From an uncultured Phycisphaerales bacterium (GTDB lineage Bacteria; Planctomycetota; Phycisphaerae; WQYP01): DNA of 6,637 bases. Positions within the stretch are counted from its first letter, which is position 1; every line of letters starts with the position of its first letter. Position numbers and translations under genes: made by a program. The notes below the pieces were generated by a model that searched no databases, had not been told where the DNA came from, and was given only the letters and a program-made list of their open reading frames with translations. Below, piece by piece: positions 5,024-6,637 of this stretch. The stretch covers positions 1-6,637 of the forward strand of contig CALCHA010000588.1 of NCBI GenBank assembly GCA_937901265.1, written 5' to 3'.

Positions 5024-6433
5024 ATGGGCCCCGCCAAAAGACCAAAGGGTGTGACGCGCCGCGGGTTTCTGCAGAGTGCCGCCGGCGTTGGGGTGCGCGT
5101 TGCTCTGTCCCAGTTGTCCGCAAAATCCTATGGCCAGATTGCAGGCGCCAACGAAGACATCCGGCTCGCGGTCGTCGGCTGCAACGATTGCGGCCGGGCG
5201 CATATTTCGAAGTTCCTGGCACTCAAAGGCGTGCGCCTCACGGCGCTGTGCGATGTGGATTCGGCGGTTCTTCAACGGGCATCGGGCATCGTGACCGCCG
5301 CCGGCAAGCCAGCGCCCACGGGGTATGTGGACGTCCGAAAGGTTCTGGAAAACAAGGAGATTGACGCCATGTACGGCGCCCCGCCGAACCACTGGCATGC
5401 GCTGATGACGATCTGGGCCTGCCAGGCGGGCAAAGATGTGTACATCGAAAAGCCGATCTGCCACAGCGTGTGGGAAGGGCAGCAAGCGGTGGCGGCATCG
5501 CGCAAATATGACCGTATCGTCCAGGCGGGCACGCAATGGCGCTCGATGCCGGAGGTTTTTGAGGCGATCGAATACGCCAAATCCGGCAAGCTCGGCAAGA
5601 TCCTGGTGTCGCGCGGTCTGTGTTACAAACCGCGGCCCTCCATCGGCAATGTGACCGAGTTGAAGGTGCCCACCACCGTCGACTTCGACCTGTGGTGCGG
5701 GCCGGTGTCCAAAGAGCAGCATCCGCGGGCGCAATTTCATTACGACTGGCACTGGTTCTGGGAAACCGGCAACGGCGACATCGGCAACCAGGGCGCCCAC
5801 CAGATGGACCTCGCCCGCTGGGCCCTTGGCGAACCCCGCGTCGCCCCTTCCGTCATCTCCATGGGCGGGCGCCTCGGTTATCGCGATAACGGCGAAACCC
5901 CCAATACCCTCATGACCGTCCATGACTACGGCCACGCCTTGCTGATCTTCGAAGTGCGCGGCCTGCCGGCCCGCGGAGGCGCCGCCGCGCTGCCCGCCGG
6001 ACCCATGGACAAGTACCGCGGCGCCGCCATCGGCAACGTCATCGAATGCGAAAACGGCTATGTCTCCATCACCGAGGCCCAGTCCGCCGCCTTCGACAAT
6101 AGCGGCAAGAAACTCCAGACCTTCACCGGCGCGGGTGTAGCGCGCGACAGCAGCCACCAGGAAAATTTCCTCAAGGCGGTTCGCTCGCGCAAGCGCGCTG
6201 ACCAGCAGGGCGAATTGGCCGAAGGCGCGGTCTCCAGTTATCTCTGCCACCTCAGCAACATTTCCTATCGCGCCGGCAAAGCGGTTTCCGCAGAGGAAGC
6301 CAAAGCGGCATTCGCCGCGCCCGCCGCGGCCGAAACGCTGAATCGCCTGCGGACCCATCTCGATGCCAACTGCGTGAGTTGGGAAGGCGTGGCGCTGGGC
6401 ATGCCCCTGAAAATCGAGCCCGAGACGTGCTAG
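5024..6433 (+). CDS. Tat-exported Gfo/Idh/MocA family oxidoreductase
   Basis: A probable NAD(P)-dependent dehydrogenase or oxidoreductase acting on a sugar, cyclitol or related compound on the outer side of the cytoplasmic membrane. The 469-residue protein begins with a twin-arginine signal, TRRGFLQSAAGVGV (residues 11-24). The N-terminal Rossmann fold starts at IRLAVVGCNDCGRAHISKF (46-64); its glycine motif keeps G52 and G57 but has Asn at the middle glycine. Next come LCDVD (75-79), the PNHWHA turn (121-126) and the hallmark EKP (142-144) with catalytic Lys143. The C-terminal substrate domain contains WETGNGDIGNQGAHQMD (246-262), where His259 and Asp262 fit the conserved active-site H-x-x-D. 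The ATG at 5024 has GGAG seven bases upstream. Lys143 in EKP argues against the GH109 glycosidases of the same fold, which lack it. The substrate is not predictable. The next gene is co-directional, 118 bases on, and also encodes an exported protein. Confidence 0.9.
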   Translation: MGPAKRPKGVTRRGFLQSAAGVGVRVALSQLSAKSYGQIAGANEDIRLAVVGCNDCGRAHISKFLALKGVRLTALCDVDSAVLQRASGIVTAAGKPAPTGYVDVRKVLENKEIDAMYGAPPNHWHALMTIWACQAGKDVYIEKPICHSVWEGQQAVAASRKYDRIVQAGTQWRSMPEVFEAIEYAKSGKLGKILVSRGLCYKPRPSIGNVTELKVPTTVDFDLWCGPVSKEQHPRAQFHYDWHWFWETGNGDIGNQGAHQMDLARWALGEPRVAPSVISMGGRLGYRDNGETPNTLMTVHDYGHALLIFEVRGLPARGGAAALPAGPMDKYRGAAIGNVIECENGYVSITEAQSAAFDNSGKKLQTFTGAGVARDSSHQENFLKAVRSRKRADQQGELAEGAVSSYLCHLSNISYRAGKAVSAEEAKAAFAAPAAAETLNRLRTHLDANCVSWEGVALGMPLKIEPETC

Positions 6434-6551
6434 TTGGCCGGCAACGAAGCCGCGTCGAAGTTGCTGACGCAACCGTATCGAGCGCCCTTTGTCGTGCCGG
6501 AGACCGTGTAGCCCCACTGTTTCCGTGTAACCGAGATCTCTGGAGACCCCG
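6434..6551. other. Short intergenic region before the right-edge gene
   Basis: This 118-base gap holds no terminator with a T-run. GCAAC (6441-6445), GTTGC (6460-6464) and GCAAC (6469-6473) could form alternative short hairpins, and CCGTGTA(G/A)CC is repeated at 6504-6513 and 6523-6532. Both are short enough to be chance. GGAG at 6542-6545 is the ribosome binding site of the next gene. Without a terminator, read-through from the oxidoreductase is possible. Confidence 0.4.
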
Positions 6552-6637
6552 ATGCCCACCCGCTCCCTAGCTCGCCGCACAGCCCTGCTGACCGCTGGCC
6601 TCTGCCTCACGACGCTCCTGCCGCTGGCAGCGCAAAC
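6552..6637 (+). CDS. N-terminal fragment of a secreted protein (runs off right edge)
   Basis: The first 28 codons read MPTRSLARRTALLTAGLCLT and then TLLPLAAQ: a basic n-region with two adjacent arginines (8-9), a hydrophobic core, and a plausible signal peptidase I site after Ala27 (L-A-A before Gln28). The Arg pair with ALLTAG after it could be a Tat signal but lacks the usual Phe-Leu; Cys18 is not in a lipobox because Leu17 precedes it. The ATG at 6552 has GGAG six bases upstream. The gene is co-directional with the oxidoreductase and may be in its transcription unit. The mature protein lies outside the window, so function is unknown. Confidence 0.6.
   Translation, partial: MPTRSLARRTALLTAGLCLTTLLPLAAQ

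Noticed and set aside
6441..6473. Alternative GCAAC/GTTGC hairpins after the oxidoreductase stop
   Set aside because: Only five-base stems with no following T-run; not enough to call a terminator or attenuator.
5006..6610. A 534-codon open frame on the minus strand opposite the Gfo/Idh/MocA gene
   Set aside because: Same artefact: it mirrors the oxidoreductase and the protein has no recognisable domain.
1..6637. tRNA, rRNA, CRISPR array, insertion sequence or att site
   Set aside because: No cloverleaf, spaced repeat array, transposase or flanking terminal repeats seen on either strand.

Overview
The window is GC-rich, densely coding bacterial DNA. It carries four complete genes, the first codons of two more at the edges, and one or two possible very small genes. 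Several things suggest a member of the PVC group, most likely Planctomycetota and otherwise Verrucomicrobiota: a full-length biosynthetic arginine decarboxylase beginning with a short WTIxDSAxLYxxxxWGKGYF-type N-terminus, a Tat-exported Gfo/Idh/MocA oxidoreductase, and a stand-alone ankyrin protein. This placement comes from recognising protein families, not from a marker gene.

Left half, minus strand (reading right to left): a MATE-family antiporter (2506-4068), a 305-base intergenic region, the arginine decarboxylase speA (209-2140), then a 131-base gap. That gap holds a purine-rich, G-quadruplex-capable stretch and a very good Shine-Dalgarno, and the first 25 codons of an exported or membrane protein run off the left edge (1-77). 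The speA upstream region is the most structured non-coding part of the window. It has a 19-bp near-perfect palindrome, a repeated 10-mer flanking an AT-rich core, a possible 32-codon arginine-rich leader ORF that overlaps the speA start, and a strong intrinsic terminator that points the 'wrong' way (+ strand) with no recognisable + strand gene in front of it.

Right half, plus strand: an ankyrin-repeat protein with a Lys/Arg/Ala-rich tail (4308-4832) is transcribed divergently from the MATE gene. The shared promoter region contains a perfect TTTTAGG-GTG-CCTAAAA palindrome that looks like a metalloregulator operator, and two hairpins in the MATE leader. Next is a 191-base gap with a possible 58-codon minus-strand ORF preceded by a good ribosome binding site. 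Then come a Tat-signal Gfo/Idh/MocA oxidoreductase (5024-6433) and the start of another exported protein (6552 to the right edge).

How the genes fit together: speA makes agmatine, the first step of polyamine synthesis from arginine. The co-directional MATE exporter next to it could conceivably handle a cationic product, but nothing in the sequence proves that. The oxidoreductase and the downstream secreted protein may form an envelope-side unit; their joint role is unknown. I see no mobile element, CRISPR array, tRNA or rRNA. I did not find a convincing new multi-gene system; the regulatory DNA around speA and between the MATE and ankyrin genes is the part most worth testing.
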